Origin: JARRLC01 sp050290865
GTDB taxonomy: Bacteria; Pseudomonadota; Alphaproteobacteria; Rhizobiales; Rhodomicrobiaceae
Assembly (NCBI GenBank): GCA_050290865.1
Contig: JBNKIW010000001.1
Span: 179,415-243,414 of the forward strand
Reading direction: 5' to 3'
Length of the DNA stretch: 64,000 nucleotides
Positions 56,811-64,000 of this stretch are shown piece after piece. Below the pieces are notes generated by a model. That model was given only the letters and a program-made list of their open reading frames with translations. It had not been told where the DNA came from and ran no database searches. Both the position numbers and the translations under genes were made by a program. Within the stretch, counting starts at the first letter, position 1, and every line of letters starts with the position of its first letter.

Positions 56811-57608
56811 CTAATCACGAACGGCAGCTGAAAGATTGGCGGCCTTGTCGAGGTTTGCCGTGTCTGTCCCGGAAAGCGCGACAAGCTTCGCGCTGCCCGC
56901 ATCAGCTCGATCAAAATTCGCCCCCGCAATATTCGCCCCGGTGAGATCGGCGCCGCCGAGTTGCGCTCCCGTAAGATTGGCCCCGGCAAGATTGGCGTTC
57001 TTCAAGGAAGCGAATTCCAGGTTCACACGCGACAGATCGGCACCGGAGAAATCCGCGCCATCGAGCGTCGCCGAAGTGAAGACAGCACGCATCAGCCCCA
57101 TCGACTGGTTGCGCATGTCTGCCGCCAGATTGGCACCGTTGAATTTTGCGCCCTTCAGGCTGGCTTTTGACATGTCCGCCGCAATTCGCGCTCCCGAAAG
57201 GTCGGCGCCGTCGAGCCTGGCCCCTTGGAGCTGGGTTTGGAACAGCGTTGCTTTCCGAAGATCGGCACCGCTCAAATCGGCCTTCAGCATCCACGCCTGA
57301 TCGAGGATCGCCCCTTGCAGATTCGCACCCTGCAGCTTCGTGTTGTTGAGGCGCGCGGTGCGGAAATTGACATCCGCCAGATCGAGGTTCGAGAGGTCGA
57401 GACCGTTCAGGCTCTTGTCGGAAAAATCGGCGTGGCTGCCTCTCGCTCTTGCTGCAGCCACCTTCTTCATCACATCCTGGCGGGAGAACTCGGCCTGCGT
57501 CATGGCGGGCGATGTGAGATCGACATACCGCAACATATCCTGCGCACGGGGCGATCCCGCCACGGCCAGCGTCGCAAGAATGCCAGACAAAGCGATGAAG
57601 ATCCTCAT
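56811..57608 (-). CDS. Exported pentapeptide-repeat protein
   Basis: A 265-residue protein with a signal peptide (MRIFIALSGILATLAVAGSP, cleaved near RAQ) and about 30 tandem A(D/N)LxX units from residue 60 onward (ADLSGADLRKATLFQTQLQG and LAGANLTGAQLGGADLTGAN are typical). These form a right-handed quadrilateral beta-helix. Cytosolic members protect gyrase or bind partners, but the signal peptide places this one in the periplasm, where the role of the family is unknown. ATG 57608 has GAGGAGG immediately upstream. The array has a short irregular break (AADMRNQSMGLMRA). Confidence 0.88.
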   Translation of the reverse strand: MRIFIALSGILATLAVAGSPRAQDMLRYVDLTSPAMTQAEFSRQDVMKKVAAARARGSHADFSDKSLNGLDLSNLDLADVNFRTARLNNTKLQGANLQGAILDQAWMLKADLSGADLRKATLFQTQLQGARLDGADLSGARIAADMSKASLKGAKFNGANLAADMRNQSMGLMRAVFTSATLDGADFSGADLSRVNLEFASLKNANLAGANLTGAQLGGADLTGANIAGANFDRADAGSAKLVALSGTDTANLDKAANLSAAVRD

Positions 57609-57882
57609 TGCCTCCTCATTTTTCCATCTCGGGGAATGCCCGACTCATCCAATCGAGAATAGCGAAAACGTCCGCGGCGCGACACGCATTAATGGGAATG
57701 ATGCCCGGTATCGTCACGATGGTTGCGGCCTGGAAGCTCGACCCGGTTTCCTGCGCCATGCCCCACCTGTCCCCCACGCACTATGCGATGTTCGGCAGGT
57801 GTTCACGCGCCAGCATGCGCCAACGCTCTCCTCCGTTTCATCCGGAGAACGGCGTAAAGTCGTTGGTTCACAAGGAGAATGA

Positions 57883-57957
57883 TGGTGCGCACGACAGGGA
57901 TTGAACCTGTGACCCCCGCCATGTCAAGGCGGTGCTCTACCGCTGAGCTACATGCGC
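57883..57957 (-). tRNA. tRNA-Val (anticodon GAC)
   Basis: On the minus strand a complete cloverleaf reads from 57957. The acceptor stem is GCGCATG/CGTGCGC, the D arm GCTC-AGCGGTA-GAGC, the anticodon stem CCGCC/GGCGG with loop TTGACAT (anticodon GAC), and the T arm ACAGG-TTCAATC-CCTGT. The CCA end is encoded (57885-57883). It decodes GUC. Confidence 0.97.
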
Positions 57958-58172
57958 GCACCCCGACACCTGCGCTCCGAGGCGCGTCGGGAACCGAAGA
58001 ACTCAAGGCATAATATAAAGTCTCCCGCCAGGCAAGCAGCAATGGCGCATCGCGCGGGCAGGGGGGGCATTTCACCGTTCAGCATAGCGGCATGGACCAG
58101 ATCCCGAACGCCTCGCCGACTGCGCAGCGGGCAGATCGACCGGACGTCAGGACACGTGTCCTCTGTCCGCAT

Positions 58173-58652
58173 TCATTGCAAGCCGGGGAAATCGATTTTG
58201 TCGCCGACTTCAATGCCGAGGCGATTTGCGCTGCCCGCCCGAAGCTCGATCACCGCGCGCGCCTGCCCACCGGACGCGATAACGCGTTCCGACAGCGGCT
58301 CCGTATTCCGCTCGATGCGCAGCACCGTTCCATTGCGCCGCAAGAAGATCATATCGAGAGGAACGTATGTGTTCTTCATCCACATGGTGATCTCCTGGTC
58401 CTCCGGATAGATGAAGATCATCCCCTCATCAGAACCTAGGGAACGCCGGAACATCAGGCCGGTTGCCTGCTCCTCCTTGGAGATCGCGACTTCCAGTGAG
58501 AGTGTGTGATGGCCGGTGGCGTTGTTGATGGTCAGCGGCTTCTTATCGAGCGCCAGCACTATGGGCGAAGCCAACACAGACATAACAACACAAAGCAGGG
58601 CAGCCTGAACTGCCCTGCCGCTCTTTCTTCTAACAGACCCAACCCTGCGCAC
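58173..58652 (-). CDS. Exported DUF192 protein
   Basis: A 159-residue protein with an N-terminal signal sequence (basic start, hydrophobic AALLCVVMSVLASPIVLA) and a DUF192 domain. The typical core has ISKEEQATGLMFRRSLGSDE, GMIFIYPEDQEITMWMKNTY and VPLDMIFLRRNGTV, and the domain ends with a small beta-barrel segment (GIEVGDKIDF). DUF192 proteins are widespread and uncharacterised; some are linked to membrane or secretion functions. The GTG start at 58652 lies one base after the stop of the double cold-shock gene, so translation is probably coupled. A tRNA gene lies downstream. Confidence 0.88.
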   Translation of the reverse strand: MRRVGSVRRKSGRAVQAALLCVVMSVLASPIVLALDKKPLTINNATGHHTLSLEVAISKEEQATGLMFRRSLGSDEGMIFIYPEDQEITMWMKNTYVPLDMIFLRRNGTVLRIERNTEPLSERVIASGGQARAVIELRAGSANRLGIEVGDKIDFPGLQ

Positions 58653-58653
58653 G

Positions 58654-59238
58654 TCAATGAGACGACGGGAAGGTCGAACTGGCGCCGTCCGGCCGCAGCT
58701 CCGCAGCCATCAAGCCCTTGGCGCCTCGCCCGAACCGGACGAGAACGGACTGGCCTGGACGCAGCTCCGCAAAACCAAAGCGCCGCAGTGTTTCCATATG
58801 CACGAAGATGTCCTCCGTGCCGTCACCGCGAGTTACGAACCCGAACCCCTTGAGGCGGTTGAACCACTTCACCACGGCACGCTGCCAATCGCTTTCTGCG
58901 ATGACGGTGACATGGGTGCGCTGCGGTAGTTGGGAAGGATGGATCGCGGTGCTTTCATCCATACCCAGGACACGGAAGGCCTGCAGCCCGCGATCGCGCT
59001 CAAGCACTTCGCAGACCACTCTGGCACCCTCATAGGCTGTCTGATAACCGTCGCGGCGCAAGACCGTCACATGCAGGAGAACATCCGGCATACCATTATC
59101 AGGGACTATGAAACCATAGCCTTTCGATGCGTCAAACCATTTGATCTGGCCAGCAACGACGACAACCTCGACGCCGGCCTGTTCATGCTCGGGCGGTTCC
59201 CCGAACGTTGAGACAACTGGAGGTAATTTATCCCCCAT
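58654..59238 (-). CDS. Double cold-shock-domain protein
   Basis: A 194-residue protein with two CSD folds. The first (about 26-95) has GQIKWFDASKGYGFIVPDNG and DVLLHVTVLRRDG; the second (about 118-185) has AVVKWFNRLKGFGFVTRGDG and DIFVHMETLRRFG. The RNP1-like (K-G-Y/F-G-F-I/V) and RNP2-like (V-L/F-L/V-H) motifs are present in both, so it should bind single-stranded RNA or DNA. Two-domain CSD proteins are typical of Hyphomicrobiales. It is followed one base later by the DUF192 gene. Regulation by cold cannot be judged. Confidence 0.92.
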   Translation of the reverse strand: MGDKLPPVVSTFGEPPEHEQAGVEVVVVAGQIKWFDASKGYGFIVPDNGMPDVLLHVTVLRRDGYQTAYEGARVVCEVLERDRGLQAFRVLGMDESTAIHPSQLPQRTHVTVIAESDWQRAVVKWFNRLKGFGFVTRGDGTEDIFVHMETLRRFGFAELRPGQSVLVRFGRGAKGLMAAELRPDGASSTFPSSH

Positions 59239-59849
59239 ATCGTGATCCCCCGCTTTACTTAGACTGTTGTACCTATCTGCTCCGCGAGGACTACCGCCTC
59301 AGCCCCGCTTCACAAATCGTTAAACGAACATACCATTCGCTTGGATGCAGGCCAGTGAAATTTCAATGCTATTGGATAAGTCTCCCCATAGGATGGGGAC
59401 ACCCTTTACTGACCACCTCCGCGCAACGCACACAACATATTGTTCTATAACACTTTTCCGCCTCTACCCTCTCCATCCTGCCGAAGGCGATATGATCTTA
59501 TGGTAAGATCTCGCGCCACGGCACAACTCCCCTCCACAGCCTCCGCGTGTGCGGCTGATGTGCGGTTCCACCGAATCACCACGGCCCGCACGAGCACCAT
59601 GACACGCATACCCGCAGCGGACCGCCTGACTACGAATTGTTAACTATTTCGCTCCGATGGGGCGGAAATGTGTTCGCAACGTGCTTTCCACGGATTAAAC
59701 AGCGCCACGCCGGATCAACGAATTTGTGAGTTGCCGCACACATTGCTGCCCCAACCCTGCATCCGTCCCGTCGGTGTCTCCTATGAGCACGCGGTAGCGT
59801 CCGATCCACCGCCGGAAGCCACGGCGAAGGCTCCCGTCCACCAGATCCG
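59239..59849. other. Intergenic region without recognised genes
   Basis: A 611-base stretch between the cold-shock gene (minus) and the end of the exporter gene (minus). It contains a small CCCCAT-AGG-ATGGGG hairpin near 59385 and an AT-rich part around 59430-59500. Short frames on both strands lack credible starts or content. It should hold the promoter of the cold-shock gene, which often has a long 5' leader. Confidence 0.4.
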
Positions 59850-60167
59850 TCAGGCGAGTTTGAGCCCAACGATCCCCGCGATGATCAGGCCGGCCGAGAC
59901 AAGGCGCATGGCGGACGCAGGGTCGCCAAAGAACGCAATACCCGTGGCAAGAGCGCCCACCGCGCCGATGCCGGTCCAGACCGCGTAGGCCGTGCCCATG
60001 GGGATCTCGCGCTGCGCCACAAGCAGCAACACGCCGCTCACCGCCATGCACAGGATGGCGAAGCCAATCCAAACCAGGCGCGCAAGGGAGTCTGTTCCGC
60101 CCAGTTTGAGTCCGACCGGCCAACCGATCTCACAGATTCCGGCAAGGATGAGACAAAGCCAGGCCAT
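59850..60167 (-). CDS. Small multidrug resistance family protein, Gdx/SugE type
   Basis: A 105-residue, four-helix inner-membrane antiporter of normal SMR length. The membrane-embedded Glu is in LAGICEIGWPVGLK (about residue 13). The block GTAYAVWTGIGAVGALATGI and the end SAGLIIAGIVGLKL match the SugE/Gdx branch, which exports guanidinium in exchange for protons, better than the EmrE branch. ATG 60167 has GGAGA six bases upstream; a 62-codon upstream extension is non-homologous. It functions as an antiparallel dimer. No partner SMR gene is adjacent. I did not recognise a guanidine riboswitch in the upstream 370 bases. Confidence 0.88.
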   Translation of the reverse strand: MAWLCLILAGICEIGWPVGLKLGGTDSLARLVWIGFAILCMAVSGVLLLVAQREIPMGTAYAVWTGIGAVGALATGIAFFGDPASAMRLVSAGLIIAGIVGLKLA

Positions 60168-60541
60168 CATGCATCTCCGAACTGACATCCGTGCGCGGGG
60201 TAGCATACCGCAACGGACGGACCCGTCGCCGTCACCATAGCGGCGGACCGTGAAATATCCGTTTTGGGGAAAGCATCGGAGGCAGCGGCGCAAGGGCACT
60301 GCCCGCCGGGGGCGTCGCTGGTCGCGCCGCTCCGCACCGCGCGCCATGGTCACGAAATGTCCCGTCGTGACACGCGCCAGGCGCGTTGTGATCCGTTTTG
60401 AACCGTCCCTGCAAAAAGGGTTACCTTAAGGGATTATTGCACTGCACACTTGGATGCCGCATACTTCCCGAGCTTCACTGTATACAATGGGCATCGCCGT
60501 GGACCGCGTCGGCCGTTGCCCGCGATGGGGGACGGTCTGCG
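60168..60541. other. Divergent intergenic region between exporter and phaZ
   Basis: A 374-base gap with divergent promoters expected. It contains several short GC-rich complementary segments (for example ACGG-GT-CCGT near 60218-60228) but no motif set that I can name as a guanidine riboswitch. Nothing else is recognised. Confidence 0.35.
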
Positions 60542-61873
60542 ATGCACTATCATTCCTATGAGCTGGCTCATACGGCACTGACGCCTTTGCGGTGGAGCGC
60601 TCACAGCTTGAAGCTCCAGCTCGAATCCCCCCTCAACCCCTTTCGGCAGATGCTTGGGCAGCGCATGCTGGCCGCGGGCTGCGAACTCTTCGAAAATGTC
60701 ACACGCCGTTACGGCAAACCGGAATTCGGCATCACGGAAACGCGGATACATGGCCTTCCCGTGCCGGTCCGGGAAGACGTGGTTCTGCGCACGCCGTTCT
60801 GCAATCTCCTGCATTTCGACCGCGACAAGTCCGTCGCCGGCAAGCGGTACGATCCCAAGGTACTCGTGATCGCCCCCCTGTCCGGCCATTACGCTACGCT
60901 GCTGCGGGGCACGGTGCAGGCGATGCTCCGCGAGCACAACGTCTATGTAACCGACTGGGTCGATGCGCGCGAGGTGCCGGCGAACCTGGGCAAATTCGAT
61001 CTCGATGACTTCATCGACACACTCATTCGCTTCATCCGCTACCTCGGCCCGAATACGCACATCATTGGCGTGTGCCAGCCCTCCGTTCCGGCGCTTGCCG
61101 CCGTGGCGGTGATGGCGGCTGAGGGCGATGCCTGTCAGCCCGCTTCGATGACGCTCATGGGCGGCCCGATCGACACGCGCCGGAACCCGACCGCCGTAAA
61201 CGATCTCGCGCGCACCCGTCCCATCGAATGGTTCGAAAAGAACGTGATCGCGCGCGTGCCGTTTCCGAATGCCGGCTGCATGCGCAGGGTCTACCCCGGC
61301 TTCGTACAGCTCACCGGCTTCATGACCATGAATCTCGACCGGCACCTGACGGCACACCACAAGCTTTTCGACAATCTGGTGAAGGGAGACTGCGACTCCG
61401 TTCAGCAACATCGTGATTTCTACGAAGAATATCTCGCGGTCATGGATCTGCCGGCCGAATTCTACCTCCAGACGGTTGAAACCGTGTTCCAGCGACATCT
61501 TCTCCCCGAGGGCAAGATGACTCATCGCGGCCAGCCGGTCGATTGCCGGGCGATCACCAGGACCGCACTGATGACGGTTGAAGGGGAGCGCGACGATATC
61601 TGCGGGCTGGGGCAGACCGAGTCGGCGCATGATCTGTGTCCGAACATCCCCGTGGACGAGAAATACCACTATGTGCAGCCGGGCGTCGGACACTACGGCG
61701 TATTCAACGGCACGCGATGGCGGACCGAAATCCAGCCGCGCATCCGGGAATTCATCCGGACTGTGCAGTTCAAGCGCAAGCTCGGCGACCGGGCGCCGAC
61801 GATGTCGCTGCCCTATCGCGGTCTGCGCGAGGACCGTGAGCCGATCGTAGAATACACGCCGCCGGAGTCGTGA
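60542..61873 (+). CDS. phaZ: Intracellular polyhydroxybutyrate depolymerase
   Basis: A 443-residue cytosolic enzyme of the PhaZ1-type PHB depolymerase family that mobilises stored polyhydroxybutyrate granules. The lipase-box-like motif has Cys in place of Ser (IIGVCQPSVPALAAVAVMA, Cys about 178), the known nucleophile of this family. Other landmarks are VLVIAPLSGHYATLLRGT, NVYVTDWVDAREVPANLGKF, the Asp region TALMTVEGERDDI and the His region VQPGVGHYGVFNG. ATG 60542 (MHYHSYELAHTALTPLR) matches the family start and has GGGGGAC upstream, so the longer frame from 60398 is rejected. It is convergent with an NsrR-like regulator gene. Confidence 0.93.
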   Translation: MHYHSYELAHTALTPLRWSAHSLKLQLESPLNPFRQMLGQRMLAAGCELFENVTRRYGKPEFGITETRIHGLPVPVREDVVLRTPFCNLLHFDRDKSVAGKRYDPKVLVIAPLSGHYATLLRGTVQAMLREHNVYVTDWVDAREVPANLGKFDLDDFIDTLIRFIRYLGPNTHIIGVCQPSVPALAAVAVMAAEGDACQPASMTLMGGPIDTRRNPTAVNDLARTRPIEWFEKNVIARVPFPNAGCMRRVYPGFVQLTGFMTMNLDRHLTAHHKLFDNLVKGDCDSVQQHRDFYEEYLAVMDLPAEFYLQTVETVFQRHLLPEGKMTHRGQPVDCRAITRTALMTVEGERDDICGLGQTESAHDLCPNIPVDEKYHYVQPGVGHYGVFNGTRWRTEIQPRIREFIRTVQFKRKLGDRAPTMSLPYRGLREDREPIVEYTPPES

Positions 61874-61948
61874 TCGGCTACGGCGCTCATCCGTGACGAC
61901 AGGCGCAGGGCTCGACCGCTCCGGCCACGCGCCACGCCGATACACGGA

Positions 61949-62413
61949 TCATTCCGCAGCGTCGGTGTGGAGCTTCGGAATGTCGATCCCGAGCAACGAC
62001 TTCAACTGCGTCCCCGGTGCGACGAGATCGGCAAGCGTATAGCCATCGAGAACGGCGAGAAAAGCCGCCAGCGCCTGCTGCAAAATCTTGCCGAACCGGC
62101 ACTCCGGAGCCAACGGACAGGTATTCGATTCGAGATTGAAGCATTCCGCGAGTTCGAGATTGTCCTCGGTGTAGCGTATGACCTGGCCGATATTGATTTC
62201 TTCCGGTGCCTTGGCGAGTGTAATGCCGCCCGAGCGGCCACGGACCGTTTCGACCGCGCCGAATGAGGCCAGACACTGCGCGATTTTCGTCAGATGATGC
62301 TCCGAGACGCGGTTCGCCCGCGCGATGTCGGCGGTGCGCATGATCTTTCCGGGGCGCAGCGCGCAGTACATCAGGAGGCGGATGGCGTGATTGCTGTGGA
62401 GGGTCAGACGCAT
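61949..62413 (-). CDS. nsrR: Rrf2-family regulator, NsrR type
   Basis: A 154-residue winged-helix regulator. The DNA-binding part has RTADIARANRVSEHHLTKIA and the wing VRGRSGGITLAK. Three Cys (C91, C99, C105, in AECFNLESNTCPLAPECRF) form the Fe-S cluster site characteristic of NsrR, the nitric-oxide-sensing repressor. IscR has a different spacing. NsrR represses genes for NO detoxification until NO destroys the cluster. No hmp, nor or nnr-type gene is adjacent in the window, so its targets are elsewhere. ATG 62413 starts right at the conserved MRLTLHSNHAIRLLMY. It is the last intact chromosomal gene before the mobile-element remnants. Confidence 0.85.
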   Translation of the reverse strand: MRLTLHSNHAIRLLMYCALRPGKIMRTADIARANRVSEHHLTKIAQCLASFGAVETVRGRSGGITLAKAPEEINIGQVIRYTEDNLELAECFNLESNTCPLAPECRFGKILQQALAAFLAVLDGYTLADLVAPGTQLKSLLGIDIPKLHTDAAE

Positions 62414-62619
62414 GGTTCCAGTTTATCCTGCATCAAGACTCGCGTCGCGGCCACCGCCATACGGCGGCGGAAACCTCTATCCCAAAGGTAACATTTCTGT
62501 GAGCGAAGCTGGCGAGGCATTCGGTCGCGGTTGGGGCTGTCCTTGGATTTCTGAGCTCGTTTTTCGCGCGAGGCGCCCGCCATGTCGCGGAAAAACGACG
62601 GATTCGATGCCGGTTCTGC

Positions 62620-63226
62620 CTACCGGAAGGCAACTCCCACAGCAAGATGTAAGTAGGCGATGCGCCGATCACAGCGTGGTGGGGACTGCGTAGGCCAGGG
62701 CAAGAGTTCGTCGATACGGCGGGCTGGCCAGCGGTTGACGAGCTTCTCGAGCACATCGGTGAGCCAGGCGTGGGGATTGATGCCGTTGAGCTTACAGGTC
62801 TCGATGAACGACGCCACGATCGCCCAATTTTGGGCACCCTGATCATGTCCCGCGAACAGACTGTTTTTACTGTTCAAAGCCAATGGCCGGGTGCTGCGCT
62901 CGACCGTGTTGGAGACGATCTCAATGCGGCCATCGTCCAGGAAACGGATCATTCCATCCCAATGGTTCAAGCCGTAGTTGATGGCGTCGCGCACCGCCGA
63001 CGTTTTCGAGACGCGCGTTCGGCAGTCCTCGAACCAGGATTTCAGCTTCTCGATTTTGGGGCCGGGACTTCGCCTGGCGGACGGCATATCGTTCATTCGG
63101 CGGCCGTCCGCGGATTTCTTCTCTGATCTCGTACAACTTCCGTATGCGTGCCAACGCTTCCGAGGCGATGGGCGCCGGGCCTTTGGCGGCGATTTCGTAA
63201 AACCGTCGTCGCAAGTGGCTCTTATC
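62620..63226 (-). pseudogene. Degraded IS66-family transposase (TnpC) fragment
   Basis: The upstream part (63214 down to about 63062) reads LRRRFYEIAAKGPAPIASEA and ERYAVRQAKSRP, and the downstream part continues in another frame as KIEKLKSWFEDC, LNHWDGMIRFLDDGRIEI, SNTVERSTRPLALNSKNSLF and RRIDELLPW. Both match the C-terminal half of IS66 TnpC. The two frames join if one base is removed from the GGGG run at 63058-63061, so a single-base insertion broke the gene. The N-terminal catalytic half is missing: homology stops at a 32-bp palindrome. The downstream boundary resembles an IS66 end (TGTAAG near 62648). Confidence 0.88.
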
Positions 63227-63247
63227 TTGAGCTCAAGATAAGAGCCA
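63216..63247. repeat. Perfect 32-bp palindrome at the IS66 break
   Basis: The 16 bases from 63216 (TGGCTCTTATCTTGAG) are followed immediately by their exact reverse complement, with no spacer. It lies where IS66 homology stops, so it probably marks a junction formed by abutting inverted ends or a recombination site. Confidence 0.9.
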
Positions 63248-63308
63248 TTATCTGGAGTTCGATTTTACCTGGAGCAGCGTACCGACGCCGCAATCCTGGC
63301 CGACGAGA

Positions 63309-63563
63309 TCACGACGCCGGACTCAGCATAAAATCGTTGCGATCAGAGCGACGCAGGAACGCGAGCAGATCCGGCTTGGGCTTCCAAGGCTTGCCCCGTG
63401 CAGGTTCGATCCCAGCGTGTTCCCAGAAGTTTTCCAGCGCATCGCGCTTCATCTGCAGGTTTGCGGTGATGTACCGGCCTGTCGTGGCCACGCTGGCATG
63501 ACCGAGGTAGTCGCGGATCACCGTCACGTCAGTGCCCGACTGTAGTAGAGCCACCGCGCAGCT
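63309..63563 (-). pseudogene. C-terminal fragment of a tyrosine recombinase
   Basis: The minus-strand frame reads SRHSCAVALLQSGTDVTVIR, DYLGHASVATTGRYI and WKPKPDLLAFLRR, the C-terminal catalytic part of a phage-integrase-family enzyme: RH of box II, LGH with the His, and the catalytic Tyr in GRYI. Everything N-terminal of the first RH is missing, replaced by a palindrome-containing segment from 63564. The tail resembles the third gene of three-recombinase (RIT-type) elements. It cannot be active alone. Confidence 0.8.
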
Positions 63564-63597
63564 GTGCCGGCTATGTCTTGATCGACATAGCCGGCAC
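63564..63597. repeat. Interrupted palindrome with 14-bp arms
   Basis: GTGCCGGCTATGTC (63564-63577) and its exact complement (63584-63597) flank TTGATC. Related CTATGTC/GACATAG motifs recur at about 63617 and 63694, so the 63.56-63.70 kb stretch looks like a cluster of recombinase-type sites between two recombinase remnants. Confidence 0.8.
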
Positions 63598-63703
63598 TGT
63601 CTACCCCGCCGGACTATGTCGAGTAGCTTAGACCGGAACTACAAGCGTCTGAGGAATAAGGAGAATTTATGCAGAACCACCCGGACCACCCGACATAGTC
63701 GGC

Positions 63704-64000
63704 GCGATCTACAGGCTGTTCGAGAACTCCAGCAGATTGTCGTCGGGCCGAAAGCGGGATGACTTACCGGAATATGGGGTCGTCTTTGCCAATGCCGTCT
63801 CCTTCATCGCCAGCGTCGCCTCGAGATAGATCTGTGTGATCTCGACCGATTAATGGCCGAGCCACAGGGCGATGACGGCACGATCGACGCCAGCCTGCAG
63901 GAGGTCCATGGCCATCGTGTGCCTCAGACGATGAACAGTGACACGCTTTCCAGTCAGAGACGGGCACATGGCAGAAGCGGTCTGGCGGTGTTTGTTCAGT
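63704..64000 (-). pseudogene. Tyrosine recombinase fragment with in-frame stop, running off the window
   Basis: Reading from the window edge, the frame gives LTGKRVTVHRLRHTMAMDLL, QAGVDRAVIALWLGH, a TAA stop, then SVEITQIYLEATLAMKETAL and a C-terminal tail ending NLLEFSNSL with TAG at 63706-63704. This is the C-terminal catalytic region of a tyrosine recombinase (HRLRH and the Tyr in QIYLEA). The TAA sits where family members have Glu or Gln after LGH, so one base change inactivated the gene. It is upstream, in transcription order, of the other recombinase fragment. Confidence 0.85.

Noticed and set aside
60168..60541. Guanidine riboswitch upstream of the Gdx-type exporter
   Set aside because: Expected, but none of the consensus motifs of the three classes could be seen by eye; reported only as a finding to test.

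Overview
The window is a GC-rich bacterial chromosome segment. Gene content and order point to an alphaproteobacterium, most likely of the order Hyphomicrobiales (Rhizobiales). The main evidence is the run ribonuclease E / N-acetylmuramoyl-L-alanine amidase / penicillin-binding protein 1A / release factor 2, an RNase E with an acidic insert in its S1 domain, a DnaA-like HTH protein followed by a DUF6456-type protein, a P1B-5 metal ATPase with a hemerythrin tail, glutamate synthase gltBD, GluQRS and an intracellular polyhydroxybutyrate depolymerase. The genus cannot be fixed from the sequence alone.

Layout. 1-3.3 kb: accessory-looking segment with the 3' end of a DUF1524-type nuclease, a small basic protein, an XRE regulator divergent from a DnaA-C-domain protein, and a DUF6456-like protein. 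3.4-8.8 kb: small membrane protein, P1B-5 ATPase, Sel1-repeat protein, and a membrane protein followed by an exported SUMF1-fold protein. 8.9-15.1 kb: gltD and gltB. 15.7-24.8 kb: prfB (with a programmed +1 frameshift), mrcA, amidase and, divergently, rne after a leader of about 0.9 kb. 24.9-32.6 kb: GH15 glucoamylase-like enzyme, tex, PH-domain protein, GH94-like phosphorylase. 32.7-37.4 kb: feoA-feoB-Cys-rich partner behind a Fur-type palindrome, convergent with a three-gene cytochrome cluster (diheme cytochrome c, SHP-type cytochrome, cytochrome b561 fused to a diheme domain). 37.9-43.1 kb: roadblock-like protein, a 170-bp repeat, an unrecognised protein and two dynamin-like GTPases. 43.2-45.6 kb: esterase, gluQ, a small ORF and a strongly structured probable small RNA ending in an intrinsic terminator. 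45.7-52.1 kb: two tandem paralogous hybrid histidine kinases with different periplasmic sensors. 52.4-62.4 kb: katG, DUF502 protein, zinc-ribbon protein with decapeptide repeats, pentapeptide-repeat protein, tRNA-Val, DUF192 protein, double cold-shock protein, Gdx/SugE exporter, phaZ and an NsrR-type regulator. 62.6-64 kb: decayed mobile DNA (frameshifted IS66 transposase, two tyrosine-recombinase remnants, large palindromes).

Most of the window is ordinary housekeeping. The items most worth a second look are the dynamin-pair cluster with its roadblock-like neighbour, the structured RNA with a C-rich loop at 45.3-45.6 kb, a three-copy double-hairpin repeat of about 168 bp, the b561-diheme fusion in an SHP cluster, and direct repeats in the rne leader. 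The prfB frameshift site is a clean textbook example that a simple ORF-based annotation would mis-start.
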